NCBI GenBank assembly: GCA_902525995.1
Contig: CABZJG010000108.1
Span: 1 to 6,132, forward strand
Direction: 5' to 3'
Source: Paracoccaceae bacterium
GTDB lineage: Bacteria > Pseudomonadota > Alphaproteobacteria > Rhodobacterales > Rhodobacteraceae
Length of the DNA: 6,132 bases
Both the position numbers and the translations under genes were made by a program. Shown here piece after piece: positions 1 to 5,521 of the stretch. Under the pieces are notes generated by a model. The model saw only the letters and a list, made by a program, of their open reading frames with translations. It was not told the origin of the DNA and ran no database searches. Position 1 is the stretch's first letter, and the number at the start of each line of letters is the position of its first letter.

Positions 1-218
1 CCGCTTATAAATCAGTTTCTCCGCTGCGCGGACTCTCTGAGAGCATTTTCAAAATGGATACCCATCGCAGCGCTGAATGGGCAAAAATGCGCGGCAGGGT
101 CACGGTTGATCTATCGAGCGATGCCTATAGTGTTTTGGAGTTGGCAGAAAAATCCAGCCCCCATTTTGAAGAGTTTTTCGCCGGCTTTGCGCGCAGCAAT
201 GCGGTGCTTATGCGCTAG
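1..218 (+). CDS. 3' end of an unrecognised gene (partial, 5' cut by window)
   Basis: An open frame enters from the left edge (first full codon at position 3) and ends at a TAG at 216-218, giving 71 C-terminal residues. The tail reads ...SSPHFEEFFAGFARSNAVLMR. I prefer this frame because its composition is natural for a soluble protein: many Asp, Glu, Lys and Ala, no excess of Cys or Trp, and codons like those of the neighbours. A second open frame over the same bases is rich in Cys and Trp and looks like a shadow. The visible part seems mostly helical, with no signal peptide, membrane segment or motif I can name. It converges on erpA with 48 bp between the two stop codons. I do not recognise the family and assign no function. 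The start lies outside the window. Confidence 0.5.
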   Translation, partial: AYKSVSPLRGLSESIFKMDTHRSAEWAKMRGRVTVDLSSDAYSVLELAEKSSPHFEEFFAGFARSNAVLMR

Positions 219-266
219 CCTGTCCTGCACTACCGACAGATGGGCGAGATATTTCCAAGACTGTTT

Positions 267-590
267 TTAAATCGAAAAGCTTGTGCCGCATCCACAAGAG
301 CTTGAGGCGTTTGGATTTTCAATCACAAACCGCGCGCCAATCAGTTCTTGGGAAAAATCAATGACTGCATTTTCCAAAAATGGCAGCGAGGTGCTGTCAA
401 CAATGACTTTCTGGCCGTTGCCCTCAAGCACAAGATCATCTTCTGCCGGCGTATCCAGCCGAATGTCATATTGAAACCCCGAACATCCACCGCCTTCGAC
501 GGCAATGCGCAGGGCTTGCCCTTCATTGCCGGCGTTGATTTCGGCAAGCCGCGCAAAGGCGCGCTCGGTCACTTTTGGGGGTAGTTGCAT
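267..590 (-). CDS. erpA: Iron-sulfur cluster insertion protein ErpA (A-type carrier, HesB/IscA family)
   Basis: This 107-residue protein of the HesB/IscA/SufA/ErpA family carries Fe-S clusters from a scaffold to apo-proteins in the cytoplasm. The three family cysteines that bind the cluster are present: C36 in GGGCSGFQY, and C99 and C101 in the C-terminal SSCGCGTSF motif. The length is normal for the family. The ATG at 590-588 is chosen because the sequence starting MQLPPKVTERAF is the usual N-terminus in Rhodobacteraceae and GGAG lies 9 nt upstream. A longer reading from a TTG at 605 would place that GGAG inside the gene. It is transcribed divergently from dgt, and no isc or suf genes are visible nearby. 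Separating ErpA from IscA/SufA by sequence alone is uncertain; the symbol follows usual naming for this stand-alone alphaproteobacterial gene. Confidence 0.85.
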   Translation of the reverse strand: MQLPPKVTERAFARLAEINAGNEGQALRIAVEGGGCSGFQYDIRLDTPAEDDLVLEGNGQKVIVDSTSLPFLENAVIDFSQELIGARFVIENPNASSSCGCGTSFSI

Positions 591-599
591 ATCACGCGG

Positions 600-603
600 C
601 TCC
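600..603 (-). promoter_or_regulatory. Ribosome-binding site that fixes the erpA start
   Basis: On the minus strand GGAG is followed by 9 nt and then the ATG at 590. The same bases form codons 1-2 (TTG GAG) of a longer open frame, so this site argues for the shorter 107-residue protein. Confidence 0.65.
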
Positions 604-609
604 AACCGG

Positions 610-638
610 TTAACTCTTGTCTTTTTTTACCATATAAG
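610..638 (+). promoter_or_regulatory. Predicted sigma70-type promoter of dgt
   Basis: TTAACT (610-615) and TATAAG (633-638) are separated by 17 nt, the ideal spacing. Transcription would start near 645, inside the palindrome at 637-652, about 28 nt before the dgt ATG. The -10 box overlaps that of the divergent erpA promoter (631-636), so the two promoters probably cannot both be occupied at once. A run of seven T lies in the spacer (622-628). Prediction only. It is the only good promoter candidate I see ahead of the dgt-argS-SPOR-scp series. Confidence 0.45.
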
Positions 639-659
639 CGCTTTAAAGCGCTACGACAA
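631..659 (-). promoter_or_regulatory. Predicted sigma70-type promoter of erpA
   Basis: Read on the minus strand, TTGTCG (659-654) is a -35-like box and TATATG (636-631) a -10-like box, separated by exactly 17 nt. Transcription would begin near 624, leaving a leader of about 34 nt before the erpA ATG. The spacer is filled almost completely by the 16-bp palindrome at 637-652. This is a prediction from consensus and spacing only. Confidence 0.45.
637..652. promoter_or_regulatory. Perfect 16-bp palindrome, candidate operator between erpA and dgt
   Basis: AGCGCTTTAAAGCGCT is identical to its reverse complement. It consists of two AGCGCT hexamers, each itself palindromic, around a TTAA centre. It fills the -35/-10 spacer of the predicted erpA promoter and covers the predicted dgt start of transcription, as a repressor site acting on both genes would. 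An outer inverted pair, CTTGTC (616-621) and GACAAG (655-660), flanks it. It does not resemble the IscR, Irr or RirA sites I know from Fe-S or iron control in alphaproteobacteria. The binding protein is unknown and the operator role is inferred. Confidence 0.4.
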
Positions 660-660
660 G

Positions 661-665
661 AAAGG
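661..665 (+). promoter_or_regulatory. Ribosome-binding site that fixes the dgt start
   Basis: AAAGG stands 7 nt before the ATG at 673. It supports this start over upstream in-frame codons that would run back through the erpA gene on the other strand. Confidence 0.6.
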
Positions 666-672
666 CCAATCA

Positions 673-1821
673 ATGGCTGTTGACTTTAGATCAGACCCTG
701 CAGACAGCCGTGGGCGGTTGTACCGCGAAGACGAAAGCACATTTCGCTCTTGTTTTCAGCGCGACCGCGATAGAATCATCCATTGCAGTGCGTTTCGCCG
801 GTTAAAGCACAAGACGCAGGTTTTTATCGAACATGAGGGGGATTATTTTCGAACCCGCCTGACCCATTCCATCGAGGTGGCCCAGGTGGCCCGCACAATT
901 TCGGGTGTTTTGGGGCTTAATGCCGAATTGACCGAAGCGGTCGCGCTGGCGCATGATCTGGGTCATCCCCCTTTTGGCCACACAGGCGAAGATGCGCTCA
1001 ATGTTTTGATGGAGCCCTACGGCGGGTTCGATCATAATGCGCAGGCGCTGCGGATTGTCACCAACCTTGAGCGCCATTATGCAGATTTTGACGGGCTAAA
1101 CCTGACATGGGAAACTTTGGAAGGCATCGCCAAACACAACGGGCCAGTCATCGGCACATTGCCCTATGCTCTGGCAGAATATAATGCCCTGCATGATCTT
1201 GAATTGAACAGCTATGCCAGCACCGAGGCACAGGTGGCTGCATTGGCTGATGATATTACCTATAACAGTCATGATCTTCACGATGGTCTTAGGGCGGAAT
1301 TGTTTTCCACCGATGAATTGGCCGAGCTGCCTATTTTGCAGGACTGTTTCGCTGAAGTTGATCGCAAATATCCGGGTCTGAATTATTATCGCCGCCGCCA
1401 TGAAGCCTTGCGGCGGTTTTTTGGGGTTCTAGTCGAAGATGTGATTGCCATTGCCCGCGCCAATTTGGCAGAGCTTACGCCTAAAACAGCGTCCAATGTG
1501 CGCTATGCAGGTCGCCCAATGATACAATTTAGCAATGGCTTATGGAGTGATCTTAAAGTGGTACGTCAATTTTTGTTCCATCGCATGTACCGCGCCCCCA
1601 GTGTGGTGAAAATGCGCATAGAGGTCACTGAGGCTGTGACCACGTTATTTCCGCTCTTCATGCAGCACCCCGAGCTTTTGCCAAAACAATGGCGCAAGGA
1701 TGTGCAAAAAGCCAATGATGATGTGGCGCTGGCACGCATCGTGGTGGATTATATCGCCGGTATGACGGATCGGTTTGCTTTGCAAGAATACGAACGGCTT
1801 GCACATAGAAAGACACATTGA
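673..1821 (+). CDS. dgt: dGTPase-like deoxynucleoside triphosphate triphosphohydrolase (HD domain)
   Basis: A 382-residue cytoplasmic enzyme of the dGTPase family, which splits dNTPs (classically dGTP) into the deoxynucleoside and tripolyphosphate and so trims the dNTP pool. The HD-domain metal ligands are visible: H65 in TRLTHS, H94-D95 in AHDLGHPPFGH, and an aspartate of ADDITYNSHD (D193/D194). The conserved RRLKHKTQVF segment (about 42-51) precedes them. The C-terminal IAGMTDRFALQEYERL is typical of the shorter, dGTPase-like branch common in alphaproteobacteria, whose substrate range is not settled by sequence. The ATG at 673 is preferred because the protein then begins MAVDFRSDPADSRGR, as in relatives, and AAAGG precedes it. 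An upstream in-frame extension to 505 overlaps erpA antisense and is rejected. argS follows after 51 bp on the same strand. Confidence 0.92.
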   Translation: MAVDFRSDPADSRGRLYREDESTFRSCFQRDRDRIIHCSAFRRLKHKTQVFIEHEGDYFRTRLTHSIEVAQVARTISGVLGLNAELTEAVALAHDLGHPPFGHTGEDALNVLMEPYGGFDHNAQALRIVTNLERHYADFDGLNLTWETLEGIAKHNGPVIGTLPYALAEYNALHDLELNSYASTEAQVAALADDITYNSHDLHDGLRAELFSTDELAELPILQDCFAEVDRKYPGLNYYRRRHEALRRFFGVLVEDVIAIARANLAELTPKTASNVRYAGRPMIQFSNGLWSDLKVVRQFLFHRMYRAPSVVKMRIEVTEAVTTLFPLFMQHPELLPKQWRKDVQKANDDVALARIVVDYIAGMTDRFALQEYERLAHRKTH

Positions 1822-1872
1822 CCTTGCCCCTGTGCATGATAAACCGCAGCGCAGGATAAAGGATAGAGACTG

Positions 1873-3618
1873 ATGAACCTTTTTAGCGAAATCCGGGCGC
1901 TGGTTCTTGCGGCACTTGAAAAAATGACCGCAGATGGGAAATTGCCTACAGGGCTGAGCTTCGACGCCGTCGCGGTCGAGCCGCCGCGCGATCCTTTGCA
2001 CGGGGATATGGCCACAAATGCCGCTATGGTTTTGGCCAAGCCGTCCGGCCGCAAGCCGCGTGAGATCGCGGATGAACTGGCGGCATCTCTGCGCCAAGAT
2101 GATCGGATCACTGCGGCAGATGTGGCTGGCCCCGGGTTTTTGAACTTGCGGCTTGCGCCTGCGGTCTGGCAAACGCTGATCAAAAATGTCCTTGAACACG
2201 GCCAGAGTTTTGGCCGCTCGTCGGTGGGGGCAGGTCAGCGGGTGAATGTCGAATATGTCAGCGCCAACCCAACCGGACCTTTGCATGTGGGCCACACCCG
2301 CGGCGCGGTCTTTGGCGATGCGCTGGCCAGTCTTTTGGATTATGCCGGCTATGCGGTGACACGCGAATATTACATCAATGATGGCGGCGCGCAGGTCGAT
2401 GTGTTGGCGCGCTCGGTTTATCTGCGCTATCTCGAAGCGCATGGCCGCGATGTTGCCTTTGAAGATGGCACCTATCCCGGCGATTACCTTATTCCTGTTG
2501 GTCAGGCGCTCAAAGAAAAAGTGGGCGCTGAGTTTATTGATAAGGGCGAGCAATTCTGGCTGGCCGATGTGCGCGAGTTTGCCTCAACAGCCATGATGGA
2601 CATGATCCGCGAAGATCTGGCGCTCTTGGGTGTAAAGATGGACCATTTCTTTAGTGAAAAGTCTTTATACGGCACCGGACGGATTGAAGCGGCAATTGAT
2701 AAATTGCGCGCCAAAGGTTTGATCTACGAAGGTGTATTAGAGCCCCCAAAGGGCAAAAAGCCCGAAGACTGGGAGCCGCGCGAGCAAACGCTTTTTAAAT
2801 CAACAGAGCACGGTGATGATGTCGACCGTCCGGTGATGAAGTCGGACGGCAGCTGGACTTATTTCGCCCCTGATATTGCCTACCATAGCGATAAGGTTGA
2901 CCGCGACTTTGACCTGTTGATCGACATCTTGGGTGCCGATCACGGCGGCTATGTCAAACGCATGAAAGCTGCGGTTTCGGCCCTTTCAGATGGCAAGGTG
3001 CCGCTTGAGATAAAACTGACCCAACTGGTGCGTCTTTATAAAGATGGCGAACCTTTTAAAATGTCCAAGCGGGCAGGGACCTTTGTCACTCTGCGTGATG
3101 TGATTGATCAGGTGGGCGCAGATGTCACCCGCTTTGTGATGTTGACGCGCAAAAATGATGCGCCGCTGGATTTTGATTTCAACAAAGTGCTTGAGCAATC
3201 ACGTGAAAATCCGGTGTTTTACGTTCAATACGCCCATGCGCGCGTATGTAGCGTGCTGCGCCGCGCCAGTGAAGCGGGTATCGCAGTGGATGATGCGAGA
3301 TTGCAGGCGGCAGATCTGACGCTGCTGTCGCACCCATCCGAGCTTGCGGTTGCCAAAAAACTGGCCGAATGGCCGCGATTGATTGAAATAGCGGCGCGCA
3401 CCAATGAACCGCACCGCGTGGCGTTTTTCCTTTATGAATTGGCCAGTGAATTGCATGCGCTTTGGAACAAAGGCAATGACGAGCCGTCCTTGCGGTTTGT
3501 ACAGGAGGATGATCCTGGCACATCGCAGGCAAAAATTGCTCTTGCACGAGCCGTTTCTGTTGTTATTTCTGCTGGTCTTGCTATTCTTGGCGTAACGCCT
3601 GCAGAAGAAATGCGCTAG
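1873..3618 (+). CDS. argS: Arginyl-tRNA synthetase (class I)
   Basis: This 581-residue cytoplasmic enzyme charges tRNA-Arg with arginine using ATP. The order is canonical: an N-terminal additional domain for tRNA recognition (about 1-110), then a class I Rossmann catalytic core with the HIGH signature as HVGH at 138-141 within SANPTGPLHVGHTRG. The KMSK loop is intact at 396-399 (GEPFKMSKRAGTF). The C-terminal helical anticodon-binding domain spans about 450-581 and ends GVTPAEEMR. Length is normal and no key motif is missing. The ATG at 1873 has AAAGGA 9 nt upstream. It lies 51 bp after dgt with no terminator-like hairpin between, so co-transcription is likely. An antisense open frame across the dgt/argS junction is a coding shadow. 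Confidence 0.97.
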   Translation: MNLFSEIRALVLAALEKMTADGKLPTGLSFDAVAVEPPRDPLHGDMATNAAMVLAKPSGRKPREIADELAASLRQDDRITAADVAGPGFLNLRLAPAVWQTLIKNVLEHGQSFGRSSVGAGQRVNVEYVSANPTGPLHVGHTRGAVFGDALASLLDYAGYAVTREYYINDGGAQVDVLARSVYLRYLEAHGRDVAFEDGTYPGDYLIPVGQALKEKVGAEFIDKGEQFWLADVREFASTAMMDMIREDLALLGVKMDHFFSEKSLYGTGRIEAAIDKLRAKGLIYEGVLEPPKGKKPEDWEPREQTLFKSTEHGDDVDRPVMKSDGSWTYFAPDIAYHSDKVDRDFDLLIDILGADHGGYVKRMKAAVSALSDGKVPLEIKLTQLVRLYKDGEPFKMSKRAGTFVTLRDVIDQVGADVTRFVMLTRKNDAPLDFDFNKVLEQSRENPVFYVQYAHARVCSVLRRASEAGIAVDDARLQAADLTLLSHPSELAVAKKLAEWPRLIEIAARTNEPHRVAFFLYELASELHALWNKGNDEPSLRFVQEDDPGTSQAKIALARAVSVVISAGLAILGVTPAEEMR

Positions 3619-3695
3619 TATAAAGCCTGATCTGCAGAGCCGAGGCAGAGAACCGTAGGAAGGGCAAAGACCGTTCCTTACCGGAGGGCAGTATA
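3619..3695 (+). other. 77-bp argS-SPOR intergenic leader with weak foldable segments
   Basis: This gap has no terminator. A 5-bp stem is possible (TCTGC 3631-3635 with GCAGA 3645-3649). A second, bulged one could form between GTAGGAA (3655-3661) and TTCCTTAC (3674-3681), just before the GGAGG site. Neither is followed by a T run. The triple ACCG start (3652, 3670, 3680) gives a loosely repetitive look. I see no protein or convincing promoter here. Confidence 0.2.
3683..3687 (+). promoter_or_regulatory. Strong ribosome-binding site selecting a GTG start
   Basis: GGAGG is followed by 8 nt and then GTG at 3696. It is the best Shine-Dalgarno match in the window. It decides the start of the SPOR-domain gene, which has no ATG near its 5' end. 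Confidence 0.7.
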
Positions 3696-4613
3696 GTGGT
3701 ATATACCCGGAACGAGCAAAGCGCGCCTGATCCAGAGGGCGCAGAGGAAGACCGCGCGCTTGGATCTGTTGCGAATTGGATTGGAGCTTTTGTCAGCTTG
3801 GCGCTGGTGGTTGGGGTGTCGGTTTGGGCTTATCGGTTGGTGGTGCGCGATGTGAGCGGTGTGCCAGTGATCAAAGCCTCGGCTGAGCCGATGCGCGTGG
3901 CGCCTGAAAACCCCGGCGGAACAGCCGCGCTGAACCAAGGTTTATCAGTCAATCAGGTGGTCGAGGCAGGCGATGATACCCAGCCCGAGTTTGTGACCCT
4001 CGCGCCGCGGCCAGTGGCTTTGGGTGACGATGATATCCCTGCAGCGCAAATCGAACCGGCAAGCTCGGCTGTGGTTGCAGCGCCCAGCCGCAAGGCGGCG
4101 ACACTTGATATTCAAACATTGGCCGATCAGATCGCCGTTGAAGTTGCGCCATTGGATGGCGAGTTGGATACAGCTGAAATTGTGCGCTTGGATAGCGCGA
4201 GTATTGAAAATGCGCTTAAACAGGCCATGGAAAACCCGCAAACTCTTACAGAGTTTGTTTCGCTTCGCCCTAAAAAGCGACCCCAGTCATTGCAAGTCAA
4301 TACGGTTGCGCCACGCACGCAAACGGCTGCATTGCGGGAAATTGCCCCCGACCAAATTCCAATAGGCACAGCTCTGGTTCAACTGGGGGCGTTCGCGTCA
4401 CCCGAAATCGCCCGCTCGGAATGGCGCCGGTTAAGCGGCAAGTTTTCAAGCTTTATGACCGGGCGCGAGTTGGTGATCCAGCGCGCTGTTAATGGCGGCC
4501 GTATATTCTACCGACTGCGCGCAGCTGGATTTAGCGACTTGAGCGATGCGCGCCGGTTCTGCTCAACGCTTAAAGCGGCCAAAACCGATTGTGTCCCTGT
4601 TGTCACACGCTAG
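3696..4613 (+). CDS. Single-pass membrane protein with C-terminal SPOR domain
   Basis: A 305-residue protein with bitopic inner-membrane architecture. It has a short acidic cytoplasmic head (1-22), one membrane helix at about 25-49 (VANWIGAFVSLALVVGVSVW), and a long low-complexity periplasmic linker rich in Ala, Pro, Asp and Glu (about 55-220). A SPOR domain follows at about 224-303 (ALVQLGAFASPEIARSEW ... FYRLRAAGFSDLSDARRFC). SPOR domains bind peptidoglycan stripped of stem peptides, typically at the division septum, so a role in cell-wall or division work is likely. FtsN and DamX share this layout, but I see nothing identifying it as either. Two cysteines, C289 and C299, lie in the domain. 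The linker holds two similar short stretches, PEFVTLAPRP and TEFVSLRPKKRP. Translation starts at GTG, supported by GGAGG. In relatives a SPOR gene follows argS in the same way. Confidence 0.88.
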   Translation: MVYTRNEQSAPDPEGAEEDRALGSVANWIGAFVSLALVVGVSVWAYRLVVRDVSGVPVIKASAEPMRVAPENPGGTAALNQGLSVNQVVEAGDDTQPEFVTLAPRPVALGDDDIPAAQIEPASSAVVAAPSRKAATLDIQTLADQIAVEVAPLDGELDTAEIVRLDSASIENALKQAMENPQTLTEFVSLRPKKRPQSLQVNTVAPRTQTAALREIAPDQIPIGTALVQLGAFASPEIARSEWRRLSGKFSSFMTGRELVIQRAVNGGRIFYRLRAAGFSDLSDARRFCSTLKAAKTDCVPVVTR

Positions 4614-4671
4614 GTGGATAGTCGGCCCCCTGCTGGCATGTGACGGCCAAGGGAATACAAAGAGGCAAGTG

Positions 4672-4722
4672 ATGCGCTCTATTAGAACTATTTTCCCTGT
4701 AGCGCAGCGGCTGGAGACATAG
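4672..4722 (+). CDS. Possible 16-residue leader peptide or gene remnant upstream of scpA
   Basis: ATG at 4672 opens a 16-codon frame, MRSIRTIFPVAQRLET, closed by TAG at 4720-4722, one base before the scpA ATG. AGAGG sits 6 nt before its start, so it could be translated. The scpA ribosome-binding site GGAG (4713-4716) lies inside its last codons, an arrangement that would allow translational coupling. It occupies the place where relatives carry nagZ, but I see no similarity to the NagZ N-terminus and cannot judge its C-terminus. It is too short for composition to be informative and may be chance. Confidence 0.25.
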   Translation: MRSIRTIFPVAQRLET

Positions 4723-4723
4723 G

Positions 4724-5521
4724 ATGAGCGAAACCACGGCCTCTTTTGACCTGCAGCCCGAAGTGGCTGAGCGGATCTCGGCCGAGGCACTGATCATTGA
4801 TGTCGAGGGTTATGAAGGCCCGCTTGATTTGCTGTTGACCTTATCGCGTACTCAAAAGGTCGATCTGCGAAAAATTTCAATTCTTGAGTTGGCGCGCCAG
4901 TATTTAGCTTTTGTGGAAAAGGCCAAAGCACTGCGCATTGAATTGGCCGCTGATTATTTGGTGATGGCCGCGTGGCTGGCCTTTTTAAAGTCCCGCCTGC
5001 TGTTACCGCCCGATCCCGATGAACAGGGTCCAAGCGGTGAAGAACTGGCCGCGCATTTGGCGTTTCAGCTTGAGCGCTTGCAGGCGATGCGCACGGCTGC
5101 AGCGCAATTGATGGCCCGTGATCAACGCGGCCGAGATTTCTTTGTTCGCGGCCTGCCTGAAACCGTCGAACGGGTGCGCCACGTCAGTTATACGGCCAAT
5201 TTGCTTGAATTGATGCAGGCCTATTCTCGGATAAAAACCCGCGATGATTTTCGCCCCTTTGTGATGGATCGTAACAATGTGTTCACCTTAGAAGCTGCTC
5301 TGGAGCGCATGCGTGGGCTCATCGGCTATGCTGGCGAATGGACCGACATTTCTAGTTATCTACCCGACGATTGGCTGCACCATCCAGAACGGCGCCGGGC
5401 GGCCACGGCGGCCACCTTTGCAGCCTCATTGGAATTGGCCAAAGCCGGGCGCGTTGAGCTGCGTCAGAACGATATGTTTGCGCCGATCGAGCTTAGACGA
5501 AAAGGAACCTCTGATGACTGA
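4724..5521 (+). CDS. scpA: Segregation and condensation protein A (ScpA kleisin)
   Basis: A 265-residue cytoplasmic kleisin that bridges the two heads of SMC and recruits a ScpB dimer, forming the condensin that compacts and segregates the chromosome. The diagnostic N-terminal segment DVEGYEGPLDLLLTL (about 26-40) is present, followed by VDLRKISILELARQYL and the ADYLVMAAWLAFLKSRLLLP helix (about 76-95), which contact the SMC neck. The C-terminal winged helix that binds the SMC head spans about 222-258 (ATFAASLELAKAGRVELRQ). Length is normal. The start at 4724 has GGAG 7 nt upstream. It is followed by scpB with an 8-bp overlap. In relatives nagZ normally stands directly upstream; here the SPOR gene does, after a 110-bp gap. 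Confidence 0.95.
   Translation: MSETTASFDLQPEVAERISAEALIIDVEGYEGPLDLLLTLSRTQKVDLRKISILELARQYLAFVEKAKALRIELAADYLVMAAWLAFLKSRLLLPPDPDEQGPSGEELAAHLAFQLERLQAMRTAAAQLMARDQRGRDFFVRGLPETVERVRHVSYTANLLELMQAYSRIKTRDDFRPFVMDRNNVFTLEAALERMRGLIGYAGEWTDISSYLPDDWLHHPERRRAATAATFAASLELAKAGRVELRQNDMFAPIELRRKGTSDD

Noticed and set aside
220..239. Hairpin CTGTC/GACAG between the convergent genes
   Set aside because: It has a 5-bp stem and a 10-nt loop with no T run on either strand; too weak to call a terminator.
1..268. Second open frame on the + strand at the left edge, ending at a TAA at 268
   Set aside because: The translation is rich in Cys and Trp and it overlaps the better-composed frame that ends at 218.
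591..605. Five-residue extension of erpA from a TTG codon
   Set aside because: The bases are better explained as the GGAG ribosome-binding site for the ATG at 590.
505..672. In-frame 5' extension of dgt (56 extra residues)
   Set aside because: It runs antisense through erpA and the promoter region. The ATG at 673 has a ribosome-binding site and gives the family N-terminus.
1822..1872. dgt-argS gap as a regulatory region
   Set aside because: It contains only the argS ribosome-binding site with a small GGATA repeat; no hairpin, promoter or leader is visible.
1645..2553. 302-codon open frame on the minus strand
   Set aside because: It lies antisense to the end of dgt and the start of argS, both strongly recognised. 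Its translation is rich in His, Arg, Cys and Ile without any domain, as expected of a coding shadow.
3619..3624. TATAAA just after the argS stop as a promoter -10 for the SPOR gene
   Set aside because: No -35-like box lies at 16-18 nt; the sequence there is CGCCTG or similar.
4624..4650. Inverted GGCC/GGCC and TGGC/GCCA pairs after the SPOR gene as a terminator
   Set aside because: Stems are only about 4 bp and no T run follows.
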